Assembly: GCF_011927955.1 (NCBI RefSeq)
Contig: NZ_JAATJN010000001.1
Coordinates: forward strand, 2,666,001 to 2,730,000
Reading direction: 5' to 3'
Source of the DNA: Brevibacterium marinum
Lineage (GTDB): Bacteria; Actinomycetota; Actinomycetes; Actinomycetales; Brevibacteriaceae
DNA: 64,000 bases
The notes beneath the pieces are model-generated. The model worked only from the letters and a program-made list of their open reading frames with translations, did no database searches and had not been told where the DNA came from. Positions within the stretch are counted from its first letter, which is position 1. Every line of letters starts with the position of its first letter. The position numbers and the translations under genes were made by a program. Shown piece by piece: positions 1-8,717 of this stretch.

Positions 1-2
1 GC

Positions 3-65
3 GCTACCAAGCTGCGCTATATCCCGGTGACCAGCAACTACTATAGCGATGGTGGCGCGTTCTGA
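3..65 (+). CDS. 3' end of an unidentified gene (partial)
   Basis: Only one forward frame is open from the window edge. It encodes about 20 residues ending TSNYYSDGGAF before a TGA stop at 63-65; the other two forward frames hit stops within 45 bases. The composition looks like a real protein C-terminus. The piece is too short to assign a family. The TetR gene follows 44 bases later in the same direction, so the two could be linked. Confidence 0.45.
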   Translation, partial: ATKLRYIPVTSNYYSDGGAF

Positions 66-109
66 AAAATCGGCGCGGCCGATCATCCGCAAATGGAAGG
101 AACGTCTCA

Positions 110-592
110 TTGGCACTGACAGCCGAGAGCATCACGACGACCGCTCTCGACATCCTCTCCCGCTACGGTTTGGGTGACCTGTCGATGCGCAGGCTCGCCC
201 GTGAGCTCGAGGTCCAGCCATCCGCGCTGTACTGGCATGTCAAAGACAAGCAGGAGCTGTTCGTCCTCTTGGCCACACGGATGAACGCAGTCGTCGACGC
301 ACGCTGCCCGTCCACCTCGGATCCGGTGGCGGCGGTCATGGCGCTGCGCGAGATACTTCTCACATATCGTGACGGTGCCGAGATCATGCTGCTGGGATAT
401 TCCATCGCCCCCGAGAGGGTGACCCCGGCGGCGTTGAGCGTCTCCGTTCTTGGGGCCTCCGCCTCACACGGAATCATGGCCCATGTCCTCGGCGCCGTGA
501 CGATCGAGCAGAATCGCAGCGCCTTCGGCATCGCAGCCGTCGGTCCCGGAGAGCGTCTCGCGGAGATCACAGCAAAGTTGCTCGAGGTCTGA
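110..592 (+). CDS. TetR/AcrR family transcriptional regulator
   Basis: The N-terminus has a TetR-type helix-turn-helix at about residues 25-44, ending in the recognition-helix signature SALYWHVKDKQEL. The rest should be the helical ligand-binding and dimerisation domain. The start is a TTG with AAGGAA at 97-102, seven bases upstream; the nearby ATG at 93 is out of frame. At 160 residues it is shorter than the usual 190-220, so the ligand domain may be reduced. The YWHVKDK form is common in regulators of drug efflux and catabolic genes. The ligand and targets cannot be told from the sequence. tRNA-Val lies 53 bases downstream. Confidence 0.8.
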   Translation: MALTAESITTTALDILSRYGLGDLSMRRLARELEVQPSALYWHVKDKQELFVLLATRMNAVVDARCPSTSDPVAAVMALREILLTYRDGAEIMLLGYSIAPERVTPAALSVSVLGASASHGIMAHVLGAVTIEQNRSAFGIAAVGPGERLAEITAKLLEV

Positions 593-645
593 GGGATTCG
601 TCTGCGCCGCGGGCCTATGGCATACTGAGCAGGCACGTTCGCGTG

Positions 646-719
646 GGGCCCATAGCTCAGTTGGCTAGAGCATCTCGTTTACACCGAGAGGGTCGGGGGT
701 TCAAGTCCCTCTGGGCCCA
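646..719 (+). tRNA. tRNA-Val (anticodon UAC)
   Basis: A full cloverleaf can be folded by hand. The acceptor stem is GGGCCCA (646-652) with TGGGCCC (712-718). The D-stem is GCTC/GAGC. The anticodon stem is TCTCG/CGAGA around the loop TTTACAC (678-684), giving anticodon TAC at 680-682. The T-stem is 695-699 with 707-711 around TTCAAGT. The discriminator base is A719. The following bases are CCT, so the 3' CCA end is not encoded and must be added after transcription. Confidence 0.97.
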
Positions 720-962
720 CCTCCCGTTTTCGACTGTTGTTTGCGAGAATGCAGCGTTTCCGAAAAGTGATCCAAAGCGACATCGCAACGGTCTGAATCG
801 AGCCGTTCATCGAATCCGGGGCTGCCGCCGTCGCCGAAATCTATTACAAGCGGGTCGATCCGTACCTCGGACAATGCCGCGCCGTGTCTGCCTGTACTCT
901 CGAGCAAGAATGGTGGACTATCAGCTATTCTCAGTTCAGAACCAGCGCCATAGCCTGGTCAC

Positions 963-2267
963 ATGACGCCTGACACTTCACACCACCCGGCCGCTGCCCT
1001 GATCACTGACGGCTCCCCGAGCTATTCGACATCGGAGCGAGATCGCCGTTGGGATCTTGCACGCACATTCATGCAGCGAGAGGGGCTGGACGCACTGCTC
1101 GTCTACGGAGAGCACGAAGACGTGGGTCCGGCCCCATTCGCCTACGACACCTGGTTCAGCAACGGCCGAGCCGGGACGACGATCGTCCTTCCACGGCACG
1201 GCGAACCCCTGTCGCTGTTCCCGATGGAGATGTTCACGAAGGACCACCTCGAATCGGCTCGCCGCGGGGACCCGAGCTGGATTCGTCCGGCATGTATTCG
1301 GTCCTCTCGCGATTCCCGAGCCATCGTTGACACGCTCCACGAGTTGGGACTCACGCAGAGCATCATCGGTGTCATCGGCTTGGATCCGTATCCTCCGTGG
1401 TATCCCGAAGGAATTATTCCGTACCGGATGTGGAACGCAGTCCTCGACGAGCTTCCAGCCGCGACATTCAGACCGGTGGGGATGGCCTTCTCCCAACTCA
1501 TCATGGCGTTGGGGGACGAAGAAGTCGGCATCGTCCGCCATTCGGCCGCCATCGGCGATGCCATGGTCAGAGCTATGGTCGAAGCCGCGGCTCCCGGTGT
1601 CCTTGAAAGCGAAGTCTATGCCGCAGGGATGGCTGCGGGTTATCTCCAAGGAACGACCCCGGCGGCCATGCACTTCTGGTCCGGGCCAGCTCCTCTCGCT
1701 TCGGGGCTGCCGCCGTGGAGCTACCGGCCTCAGAATGTTCGGATCCTGCAGGACGGCGATGTCATCTCGGCCGAAGTGTTCAGTAACGTCGGCGGTCGTC
1801 ATTCACAGCACCAGGCCACCATCAGCCTCGGAGAACCGCATGCCGAGCTGTTGCGGGCGGAGCAGATCGCGCGCGAGGCATACGAAGCCGGCCTGGACGC
1901 ACTGCGCCCCGGCCGAACGTTCGGAGAAGTCGTTGACACCATCCGCGCGCCGTACCTGAATGCGGACGGTTGGGAATTCGGTCCCTCCATTCACACGCTC
2001 AACCCTATGATCGCAGCCAGCGGTTTCCCCAGAGAAGCCAGCAGAACGATGGTCGGCGCTGACGCATACCCGCCCGAAGTCGACAGGCCCACCATGGCTT
2101 CTGATATGGAACTCGTTTCGGGGATGACCTTCGCTCTCGAGCCGAACTATGCTTACGGCAAGCACCTGGCTTACCTCGGCGGCACCGTCATCGTCGGCGA
2201 CGACGATCCACTTGAGCTCAACCCGTACACAGCTCAGATCCTGCGCGCGACAGGAACGCAGCGATAG
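963..2267 (+). CDS. M24-fold (creatinase/prolidase-like) protein with non-canonical metal site
   Basis: This 434-residue protein has the two-domain layout of the creatinase/aminopeptidase P group: an N-terminal creatinase-like domain (about 25-175) and a C-terminal pita-bread domain (about 185-425). Segments matching the five ligand motifs can be found, but several ligands differ. The first Asp motif reads SAEVFSN (about 266), and the second reads HSQHQATI where DxTRT is usual. The His segment reads SIHTLNP (about 341). The EP motif is kept as FALEPNY (about 390), and the last Glu motif reads LGGTVIV. A standard dinuclear metallopeptidase is therefore unlikely; a creatinase-like hydrolase or a non-enzymatic relative is possible. 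The ATG at 963 has no Shine-Dalgarno sequence, so the mRNA may be leaderless. Confidence 0.75.
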   Translation: MTPDTSHHPAAALITDGSPSYSTSERDRRWDLARTFMQREGLDALLVYGEHEDVGPAPFAYDTWFSNGRAGTTIVLPRHGEPLSLFPMEMFTKDHLESARRGDPSWIRPACIRSSRDSRAIVDTLHELGLTQSIIGVIGLDPYPPWYPEGIIPYRMWNAVLDELPAATFRPVGMAFSQLIMALGDEEVGIVRHSAAIGDAMVRAMVEAAAPGVLESEVYAAGMAAGYLQGTTPAAMHFWSGPAPLASGLPPWSYRPQNVRILQDGDVISAEVFSNVGGRHSQHQATISLGEPHAELLRAEQIAREAYEAGLDALRPGRTFGEVVDTIRAPYLNADGWEFGPSIHTLNPMIAASGFPREASRTMVGADAYPPEVDRPTMASDMELVSGMTFALEPNYAYGKHLAYLGGTVIVGDDDPLELNPYTAQILRATGTQR

Positions 2268-2499
2268 GGGAGCGCCGGATGACGCCCGGCGCAGAGAGCC
2301 GAGACGTCCTTTGCTCGATGCGGAGAACCTGCGAGCAAGCTGGTTCAAGGAGGTTTGTCAGATCGACCCGCGCTCGACATGACAGTAGAGCCGAAAAGCC
2401 GATACGCTGGCCGTATATGTATGCCAGGACTCTCGCGCTGCTGACTTGGACTCTCAGTACCGGGTTCCTCGAACTGAAATCGGCCAAAGGAGCACGATC

Positions 2500-3045
2500 A
2501 TGTCATCAGACGAACAGCTGACCGGAACATGGGTCATCGATCCCGCGCATACCCGGCTCGGCTTCTCGACCCGCCACGCGATGGTCACGCGTATTCGTGG
2601 TGCCTTCAACGTCGTTGAAGGCACGGCGGTCGTCGACGCCGATGACCTCGCCAGCACCAAGGTGACCATCACCATCGACGTCGACAGCGTCGATACCCGA
2701 ACCTCCGACCGAGATGCACACTTGCGAAGCGCGGACTTCTTCGACGTCGAGAAATACCCCAAGATCACCTTCACATCGACCGGAGTCGACGAGGTCGAAG
2801 AAGGCAGCTATATCGTCAATGGCGATCTGACCATTCGGGATGTCACTCGTCAGGTTTCGATTCCTCTCGAGCTGCTGGGCATCGACCGCGATCATCAGGG
2901 CGCGTTGAGGGTCGGGCTTGAGGGAAAACGCCGCATCGACCGGAAGGACTGGGGCGTGGAATGGAACACGACCTTGGACTCAGGGGGCTTGCTCGTCAGC
3001 GACAAGATCACCTTGGAATTTGAGCTCTCCCTGATCAAGCAGTAG
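2500..3045 (+). CDS. YceI family lipid-binding-like protein
   Basis: The N-terminal signature GTWVIDPAHTRLGFSTRHAM is typical of the YceI lipocalin-like beta-barrel, which binds isoprenoid-type ligands in characterised members. The ATG at 2500 is preceded by AAAGGAG at 2486-2492, which supports this start over upstream in-frame codons. The 181-residue length fits the family. No signal peptide is present, so this is a cytoplasmic-type member. A hairpin with a T-run follows the stop codon. The ligand and function are unknown. Confidence 0.88.
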   Translation: MSSDEQLTGTWVIDPAHTRLGFSTRHAMVTRIRGAFNVVEGTAVVDADDLASTKVTITIDVDSVDTRTSDRDAHLRSADFFDVEKYPKITFTSTGVDEVEEGSYIVNGDLTIRDVTRQVSIPLELLGIDRDHQGALRVGLEGKRRIDRKDWGVEWNTTLDSGGLLVSDKITLEFELSLIKQ

Positions 3046-3067
3046 CTGCTCAGACGGCAGCCAAGGG

Positions 3068-3109
3068 AACGGTCGACAGGCGCGCGGAACGGCACCTGCC
3101 GACCGTTTT
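3068..3109. terminator. Rho-independent terminator between convergent genes
   Basis: A 13-base stem (3068-3080 with 3095-3107, one A.C mismatch) encloses a 14-base loop and is followed by TTTT on the plus strand. It lies between the yceI stop and the L,D-transpeptidase stop, and its T-run overlaps the latter. It is the only terminator in this window with a clear T-run. Confidence 0.75.
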
Positions 3110-3849
3110 CAACTGCTGATCGCCATCTCAACCTCGCTGTCGTCTTCCCAGTCGAGGAACTTCAGCAGGTTCTGCTGCGACACGGACACACAGCCTGCGG
3201 TCTTGCCGCTGCCTGTGCTGACGTGGAGGAAGATCGCGGATCCCTTGTCTGGTGTCCCCGCAGTGTTGTATTCGATGACCTGACCGTAGTCGTATGCCGG
3301 GGTCTGGTACATGGGCTCGCCGCTGTATCCCTCGGACTTCTTCTGCATCGTGTTGTAGTCCTTCACGGCATCGCCGTCGACCCAGACGTCGTCTTCGGTG
3401 ACCGTGACGTATTTCGCTCCATGGAACTGCTCGGGCTCCGCTTTGACTCCGAACCCGTAGCCCATGCTGTACACCCCGGAGGGCGTCATGCCATCGCCCT
3501 CACGTTTCTGCCCGGCCTCGGCGATGCCGTTGTAGCCGACGTGCCCGTTGACGCTCATCGCCTGGTAGTAGTCGCCTTCCCATTCCTCACAGGCAGTGAC
3601 TGTGGCCCTCGCCCCACCTGTGCTCTTGACAGCAATGACCTTCCCTGCTGTCGCCGCCGATGGCACCGAGCACGTCTCACCGAGGTGAGACGGCTTGTCG
3701 GCGGCATCGCCGTCGACCAGCCCCGCTCCGAGGCCTGCTGAGGCCCGTGCCGCCGTCCCTGCCGCCAGTGATCCGGCGACGAAGACGACGGCGAAGGCAC
3801 AGGCCAGCGCCCGGTGAGTACCGCGTGATCGTGAAGTTGCAGGTGTCAT
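3109..3849 (-). CDS. L,D-transpeptidase (YkuD-type) with signal peptide
   Basis: The catalytic signature is HVSTGSGKTAGCVSVS, with the active Cys at about residue 220 and its partner His at about 209. This matches the YkuD fold that makes 3-3 cross-links in peptidoglycan or attaches proteins to it. The substrate-cleft motif DGMTPSGVYSMGYGFG is also present. An arginine-rich N-terminus, a hydrophobic stretch at about 16-32 and Ala-rich sites indicate export. The ATG at 3849 is chosen because GAGGAG lies just upstream; the in-frame ATG at 3864 precedes that site. There is no separate peptidoglycan-binding domain. Confidence 0.85.
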   Translation of the reverse strand: MTPATSRSRGTHRALACAFAVVFVAGSLAAGTAARASAGLGAGLVDGDAADKPSHLGETCSVPSAATAGKVIAVKSTGGARATVTACEEWEGDYYQAMSVNGHVGYNGIAEAGQKREGDGMTPSGVYSMGYGFGVKAEPEQFHGAKYVTVTEDDVWVDGDAVKDYNTMQKKSEGYSGEPMYQTPAYDYGQVIEYNTAGTPDKGSAIFLHVSTGSGKTAGCVSVSQQNLLKFLDWEDDSEVEMAISS

Positions 3850-3907
3850 GACGTCTCTCCTCATTCTCCGATTCCCACCATTCGGGGAAGGACCTACGTG
3901 TCATCGC

Positions 3908-5293
3908 TCATGCAGGAGGCGTTCGCTCAGCAATCTCAGGACCGGTCTCGATCAGGTCATCCTGGTCGGTGCCGCGCCATTTCGCGATGCCTCTCATCAC
4001 CTGGTAGATGATGATCGCCGAGGCTGATCCGAGTGCGATGCCTTCGAACTGCAGTCCACCGGGCGTCCACGTGAAGTTCGCGATCGCCACGATCAGTGCC
4101 ACTGCGGCGGTGTTGAGGTTGATGGGATTGGAGAAGTCGACCCTGTTCTCGACCCAGATGCGCACGCCGAGGAGTCCGATCATGCCGTAGAGGACGGTCG
4201 CCGCACCGCCGAGGACACCCGGCGGGATGGTGGCGATGATCTCTCCGAACTTCGGCAACAGGCTCAGAATGAGAGCGATCACACCTGCGCACAGGTAGGC
4301 GGCGGTGGAGAAGATCCGGGTCGCGGCCATGACTCCGATGTTCTCCGCATAGGTCGTCGTGCCCGATCCACCGCCCGATCCCGCAAGCATCGTGGAGAAT
4401 CCGTCGGCGAACAGCGTCCGGCCGGTGATCTTGTCAAGGTCACGGCCGGTCATCGCCGACACCGACTTCACATGTCCGATGTTCTCCGCGATGAGGACGA
4501 AGACGACGGGGAGGAAGAGGCCGAGGTAGCCCAGATCGAACGCGGGAGCATGGAACGCGGGCAGACCCACCCAGTCGGCTTCACCGACCGTGGTGAAATC
4601 GACCTGCCCCTGTGCCCAGGCCGCGGTATAGCCGACGAGGACGCCGATGAGGATGGAGAGCCGCCCGAGCATCCCTCGGAACACAACGGTGGTGACCAGG
4701 ATGGCAGCGATCGTGATGACCGCGGTCAGGGGTGCCTGGCTGACCCAGTCCCAGGCCGCGGGTGCGAGGTTGAGTCCGATGAGGGAGACGATGGCTCCTG
4801 TGACGACCGGAGGCATGGTGATCTCGATCCAGCGGACTCCGACGAAGTGGACGACGAGTCCCACCATCGCCAGGGTGACGCCGACGGAGATGATTCCACC
4901 CTGGGCCAGCGCCATGGCCTGGGGTTCGAGGTCCTCACCCGAACTGGCCGAGAAACCGGTGACGGCGCCGATGGGGGCCAGCAGTCCGAACGACGACCCC
5001 AGATACGAGGGCATCATGCCCTTGGTGATCAGCAGGAAGAGAAGTGTCCCGATCGCGGTGAAGAACAGAGTCGTCGAGGGCGGGAAACCGGTGAGCAGGG
5101 GAACCAGGAACGTGGCTCCGAACATGGCGATGACGTGCTGTGCCCCGATGCCCACGGTCCGCGGCCAGCTCATCCGCTCCTCGGGCATGACGGCCTCACC
5201 AGGGCGGATGGTCTTTCCGTCCCCGTGCTGCTTCCAGCCCCAGTGCCCGTCGAAGGGGCTGGAAGCAGATGTCGCGTCGTTGTGGGATGCCAC
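3908..5293 (-). CDS. uraA: Uracil permease, NCS2 (UraA/RutG) family
   Basis: This polytopic membrane protein of about 460 residues has the UraA pattern of 14 hydrophobic segments. The substrate-site motif AENIGHVKSVSAMTGRDL corresponds to the family's AE(N/H)xGH region, and the second conserved stretch is GSGTTTYAENIGV. It should import uracil by proton symport. The start is set at the GTG at 5293 because AGGAG lies seven bases upstream; an ATG at 5308 precedes that site. A TAGACT -10 box sits about 65 bases upstream. The acyl-CoA ligase gene lies upstream on the same strand with a gap of about 110 bases, so a shared operon is not obvious. Confidence 0.88.
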   Translation of the reverse strand: MASHNDATSASSPFDGHWGWKQHGDGKTIRPGEAVMPEERMSWPRTVGIGAQHVIAMFGATFLVPLLTGFPPSTTLFFTAIGTLLFLLITKGMMPSYLGSSFGLLAPIGAVTGFSASSGEDLEPQAMALAQGGIISVGVTLAMVGLVVHFVGVRWIEITMPPVVTGAIVSLIGLNLAPAAWDWVSQAPLTAVITIAAILVTTVVFRGMLGRLSILIGVLVGYTAAWAQGQVDFTTVGEADWVGLPAFHAPAFDLGYLGLFLPVVFVLIAENIGHVKSVSAMTGRDLDKITGRTLFADGFSTMLAGSGGGSGTTTYAENIGVMAATRIFSTAAYLCAGVIALILSLLPKFGEIIATIPPGVLGGAATVLYGMIGLLGVRIWVENRVDFSNPINLNTAAVALIVAIANFTWTPGGLQFEGIALGSASAIIIYQVMRGIAKWRGTDQDDLIETGPEIAERTPPA

Positions 5294-5360
5294 CACTGGT
5301 CTCCTCATCCGCGGCCCGAAGACCTCGGCCCGTGCTCATCGTGCGTTCATTGCCGTGAGC

Positions 5361-5366
5361 AGTCTA
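5361..5366 (-). promoter_or_regulatory. Candidate -10 box of the uracil permease gene
   Basis: TAGACT on the minus strand lies about 68 bases before the permease start, in the gap after the acyl-CoA ligase gene. The same hexamer recurs before other genes here (rnpB, gntR, RDD). No good -35 match is visible. Confidence 0.4.
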
Positions 5367-5402
5367 TTCGCCTTCGACTCCGATATGGGCCGTGGACGTG
5401 GC

Positions 5403-6944
5403 TCAGGCCTCGCGCAGCTGGCGTTTGAGGATCTTGCCTGCCGAGTTCTTGGGCAGTTCGGCCACGAATTCGATGCGCTTGGGAATCTTGAAACCGGCCA
5501 GACGGTCCCTGACATGGGCCAGCACAGCCGCCTCGGCGAGGTCACCCTGATCGGATCTGCGGACGACGAACGCGGTGACCGCCTCGATCCACTTCTCGTC
5601 GGCGACTCCCACGACCGCCACCTCGGCGACCTGGGGCAGTTCGAAGATCGCATCCTCGACCTGCCGACTGGCCACGAGGACTCCACCGGTGTTGATGACG
5701 TCTTTGACCCGGTCGATGACCTCGACGAATCCGTCCGCGTCGACCGTGACGAGGTCTCCGGAATGGAACCACCCGTTGTCGAAGGCCTCGGCCGTCGCTT
5801 CGGGGCGCTTCCAATATCCTTCACAGAGCTGCGGCGACCGATAGAGGATCTCGCCCTGTTCGCCGACGGCGACGTCCTCGCCGTCGGCATCGACGACTCG
5901 GGTCTCGACGAACAGGACCGGGCGACCGGCGGATGACGGACGGTCATCGTGTTCCTCCGGCCGCAGCACCGTGCACAGCGGCCCCATCTCGGACTGGCCG
6001 AAGCAGTTGTAGAAGCCGAGCTTCGGAAGACGCTTCCGCAGCTTCGCCAGCACCGGACCGGGCATGATCGAGGCGCCGTAGTAGCCTTTGCGCAGGCTCT
6101 CGAGATTGCGGGTCTCGAGGTCCGGGCTGTTGGCCAGGGCGACCCACACGGTGGGAGCGGCGAAGAAGGAGTTGATCTCGCGTTCTTCGAAGATCGCCAG
6201 CAGCTGTTCGGGGACCGGGGCGGGGACGATGATGTTGTGCGCACCGATGGACAGCAGCGGCAGAAGGAACACGTGCATCTGCGCCGAATGGTAGAGGGGC
6301 AGGGCGTGGACGACGCGGTCCGTGGCAGCGAAGTCGAGGCTCATCAGAGATGACATGTATTCGTGGACGAGCGCCCGGTGCGTCATCACTGCACCCTTGG
6401 GCGCCGAGGTGGTTCCCGAGGTGTAGAGCAGCTGAGCGACGTCGGCGTCCGCGACGTCGAATTCGCCGGTCGTGGCCGGGGCAACGTCTGCGGCGGTGGC
6501 CGGTGCGAGGAGCGTGGAGAAGTCCCTGACCTGTGAGCCTGCTCCGGACGGCGTCGCTCGGACCGCCTCGAGGAGGTCCTCATCGGCGAAGACGATCGTG
6601 GCTCCCGAGTTGTCGAGGATGTAGTCGAGTTCGTCGTTCTTCAGCTGATAGTTGACCGGCACGTGGATGAGACCGGCCCGAGCACATCCGAGGTAGAGAA
6701 GGAGATAGAGATCCGAGTTCTTCCCGTAGGCGCCGATGCGATCGCCCTTCTTCGCCCCCAGGCTCAGCAGCTCACGGGCGACGGCGGTGACAGCGGTGTC
6801 CAGACTGGCGTAGGTCCACGTGCGGTCACCGAATTCGACGGCGGCGTCCTCGCCGAATCTGCCTGCGCTGCGGCGGACGATGTCGGCGACGGTCGAGGAG
6901 AAGTGCAGATCGGACGATGTCGTAGTCGAGGCATTCGTAGTCAT
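5403..6944 (-). CDS. AMP-dependent acyl-CoA synthetase/ligase (FadD-like)
   Basis: This 513-residue ANL-superfamily adenylating enzyme has the P-loop motif YTSGTTSAPKGAVMTH at about 174-189. It also has the hinge motif GWFHSGDLVTVDADGF and the C-terminal PKNSAGK with catalytic Lys504. It should convert a carboxylic acid to its acyl-CoA through an acyl-adenylate. The length suits medium- or long-chain fatty acyl-CoA ligases, but the substrate cannot be read from sequence. The start ATG has no Shine-Dalgarno, and a TATAGAT box lies seven bases upstream, suggesting a leaderless transcript. The Nif3-like gene is divergent. Confidence 0.87.
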   Translation of the reverse strand: MTTNASTTTSSDLHFSSTVADIVRRSAGRFGEDAAVEFGDRTWTYASLDTAVTAVARELLSLGAKKGDRIGAYGKNSDLYLLLYLGCARAGLIHVPVNYQLKNDELDYILDNSGATIVFADEDLLEAVRATPSGAGSQVRDFSTLLAPATAADVAPATTGEFDVADADVAQLLYTSGTTSAPKGAVMTHRALVHEYMSSLMSLDFAATDRVVHALPLYHSAQMHVFLLPLLSIGAHNIIVPAPVPEQLLAIFEEREINSFFAAPTVWVALANSPDLETRNLESLRKGYYGASIMPGPVLAKLRKRLPKLGFYNCFGQSEMGPLCTVLRPEEHDDRPSSAGRPVLFVETRVVDADGEDVAVGEQGEILYRSPQLCEGYWKRPEATAEAFDNGWFHSGDLVTVDADGFVEVIDRVKDVINTGGVLVASRQVEDAIFELPQVAEVAVVGVADEKWIEAVTAFVVRRSDQGDLAEAAVLAHVRDRLAGFKIPKRIEFVAELPKNSAGKILKRQLREA

Positions 6945-6951
6945 GGGCCAA

Positions 6952-6958
6952 ATCTATA
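6952..6958 (-). promoter_or_regulatory. Candidate -10 box (TATAGAT), acyl-CoA ligase gene
   Basis: TATAGAT on the minus strand ends seven bases before the ATG at 6944, and no ribosome-binding site lies between. This spacing would start the transcript at or next to the start codon. Confidence 0.45.
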
Positions 6959-7073
6959 GCGCAGCGATCGTCAAGAGAACCACGTCCCATGGATTTCTGC
7001 GTGTCGCGGGAATCCTCCGACAGCCGTCGCGGACCCACGAGCGCAAGGACTGCTGACCCCGGCCGGCCGGATG

Positions 7074-7079
7074 TAATAC
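7074..7079 (+). promoter_or_regulatory. Candidate -10 box (TAATAC), Nif3-like gene
   Basis: TAATAC lies nine bases before the ATG at 7089 with no Shine-Dalgarno between them. This is another leaderless-type arrangement, facing the acyl-CoA ligase promoter. Confidence 0.45.
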
Positions 7080-7088
7080 TGTGGACGC

Positions 7089-7922
7089 ATGAGATACCCG
7101 AAGGTCAGCGAATGTGTCGACGTCTTCGAAACACTGTGGCCGACGGGCCTGGCGGAGAGCTGGGATTCCGTGGGTCTGGCCGTGGGCGACCCCGATGCCG
7201 AGGTGCGCTCGATGCTGCTCGCTCTCGACCCCATGGACGCCGTCATCGCCGAGGCGGTCGTCCTCGGCTCGGATCTGGTGTTCAACCACCACCCGCTGAT
7301 GCTCAAACCCGTGAAGTCGGTGAATGCCTCAACGCTCAAGGGCGGTGCCGTCCACACCCTGATCAGCAACGACATCGCCCTCTTCAACGCCCATACGAAC
7401 GCGGACTCGGCACGTGGGGGAGTCTCGGATGCGCTCATCTCCCTGCTGGGCATCGACGATGGGCAGCCGATCGCGCCGCATGCCGACAGCTCAGAGACCG
7501 GAATCGGTCGCGTGGGAGACCTCACGACGCCGACGCCCGTGCGCGACATCGCCCGCACGCTGTCGAACCGCCTGCCCCGGACGACGACGGGTGTGCGCAT
7601 CGCCGGCGATCCAGCGGCGACGGTGACGCGGGTCGCCGTCTGCGGGGGAGCCGGGGATTCGCTGTTCGACGAGGTCCGGGCCAGTGGTGCAGAGGTCTAC
7701 ATCACCGCCGACCTCCGTCACCATCCCGCCACGGAGGCCCGCGACACCGCCAACCGACAGGGCGGACGCCCACAGCTCATCGACGTCTCCCACTGGGCCT
7801 CTGAGACCGTGTGGCTCACCGCCGCCGCGAAGCAGCTGGAGGCCGAATTCGCCGCGCGCGGACTTCGCGTCACCCTGCAGCACTCGGCCGTCAGCACCGA
7901 CCCCTGGGTCGAACGCTACTGA
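7089..7922 (+). CDS. Nif3-like dinuclear metal-centre protein (DUF34)
   Basis: The metal-binding motifs of the NIF3/YbgI family are present: FNHHP (His67-His68), NAHTNAD (His102, Asp106) and the C-terminal SHWASE (His235, Glu239). These build a dinuclear site in a toroidal hexamer. At 277 residues it is the short bacterial form without a central insertion. The molecular function is unsettled; the old label GTP cyclohydrolase 1 type 2 is weakly supported. The C4 zinc-ribbon gene follows after 46 bases in the same direction, a pairing common in actinobacteria, so the two are probably co-transcribed. Confidence 0.9.
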   Translation: MRYPKVSECVDVFETLWPTGLAESWDSVGLAVGDPDAEVRSMLLALDPMDAVIAEAVVLGSDLVFNHHPLMLKPVKSVNASTLKGGAVHTLISNDIALFNAHTNADSARGGVSDALISLLGIDDGQPIAPHADSSETGIGRVGDLTTPTPVRDIARTLSNRLPRTTTGVRIAGDPAATVTRVAVCGGAGDSLFDEVRASGAEVYITADLRHHPATEARDTANRQGGRPQLIDVSHWASETVWLTAAAKQLEAEFAARGLRVTLQHSAVSTDPWVERY

Positions 7923-7968
7923 CCGCCTGCACACGCCGACCGACGCTTCGATGACAAGGAAACACACA

Positions 7969-8697
7969 ATGCTGATCACTGCCGAGCAACGGACAGAACT
8001 CGAGTCTCTCATCGAACTCGCCGCCCACGGACGCGCGCTTCGACACGAGCACGACAATCCCGCACAAGCCGCGGAGCTCAAGGAGCTCGTGGCCAAGCAC
8101 AAGGAGGTCGAGGCCGAGAAGACCGAAGCCGCCGAAGTGGTCGAGAAGTTCCGTGCCGACGTGGCCGAACACGCCACAGCCATCGAGACCCAGAACAGCC
8201 AGATCAAGAAGAAGACCGCCGAACTCAACGACGGTACCGGCCTGACCAGCCGAGACCTCGTCAACCTGCAGAGCGAGATCTCCGGACACGAAGAGAAGGT
8301 GGCGGAACTGGAAGAGGTCGAGCTCGATTCCATGGAGAAGCTCGAATCTGCCGAGACCACACTGTCAGAGGCCGAGACCGCCCTCGCCGAGGTGACAGCA
8401 ACGGGTCGTGCCACACAGACGGCGATCAAGGAACGCAAGACGGAATTGGCCGCAGAACTCGAAGCCAATGCCTCGCAGTCCCAGACTCGCAAATCCGATC
8501 TGCCGGACGAGCTGGTGCGACGGTTCGAGCACAATATCGCCGCGGGCGGACCGGGAGCTGCGATCATCAGCGGCCCCAACTGCCAGGCCTGCGGCCAGGA
8601 GATCAGCGGCATGAAGTGGAAGGAGATGCTGCTCGAGGATCCGAACGAGACGTATGAGTGCGAGGAGTGCGAGGCAGTTCTGCTGCGCAAGTCCTGA
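7969..8697 (+). CDS. C4-type zinc ribbon protein with long coiled coil
   Basis: Residues of about 5-175 are rich in Glu, Lys, Ala and Leu in heptad-like order and should form a long antiparallel coiled coil. The C-terminus carries two CxxC pairs (Cys205/Cys208 and Cys231/Cys234) forming a zinc ribbon. Length and layout fit the C4-type zinc-ribbon family often found beside nif3-like genes. The ATG at 7969 follows AAGGAA at 7956-7961; an in-frame ATG at 7951 lies before that site. A nucleic-acid or ribosome-associated role has been suggested for the family, but nothing in the sequence decides it. Confidence 0.85.
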   Translation: MLITAEQRTELESLIELAAHGRALRHEHDNPAQAAELKELVAKHKEVEAEKTEAAEVVEKFRADVAEHATAIETQNSQIKKKTAELNDGTGLTSRDLVNLQSEISGHEEKVAELEEVELDSMEKLESAETTLSEAETALAEVTATGRATQTAIKERKTELAAELEANASQSQTRKSDLPDELVRRFEHNIAAGGPGAAIISGPNCQACGQEISGMKWKEMLLEDPNETYECEECEAVLLRKS

Positions 8698-8717
8698 GGC
8701 ACACGCAGCTGTGCGCT

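Noticed and set aside
643..966. Forward open frame of 107 codons across the tRNA
   Set aside because: Its N-terminus (IAQLARASRLHREGRGFKS) is the well-known mistranslation of a tRNA gene, and the rest has no family or ribosome-binding site.
4472..5936. Long forward frames antisense to the uracil permease and acyl-CoA ligase
   Set aside because: The minus-strand genes have clear families and full domains; the forward frames are Gly/Asp/Arg-rich shadows caused by high GC.
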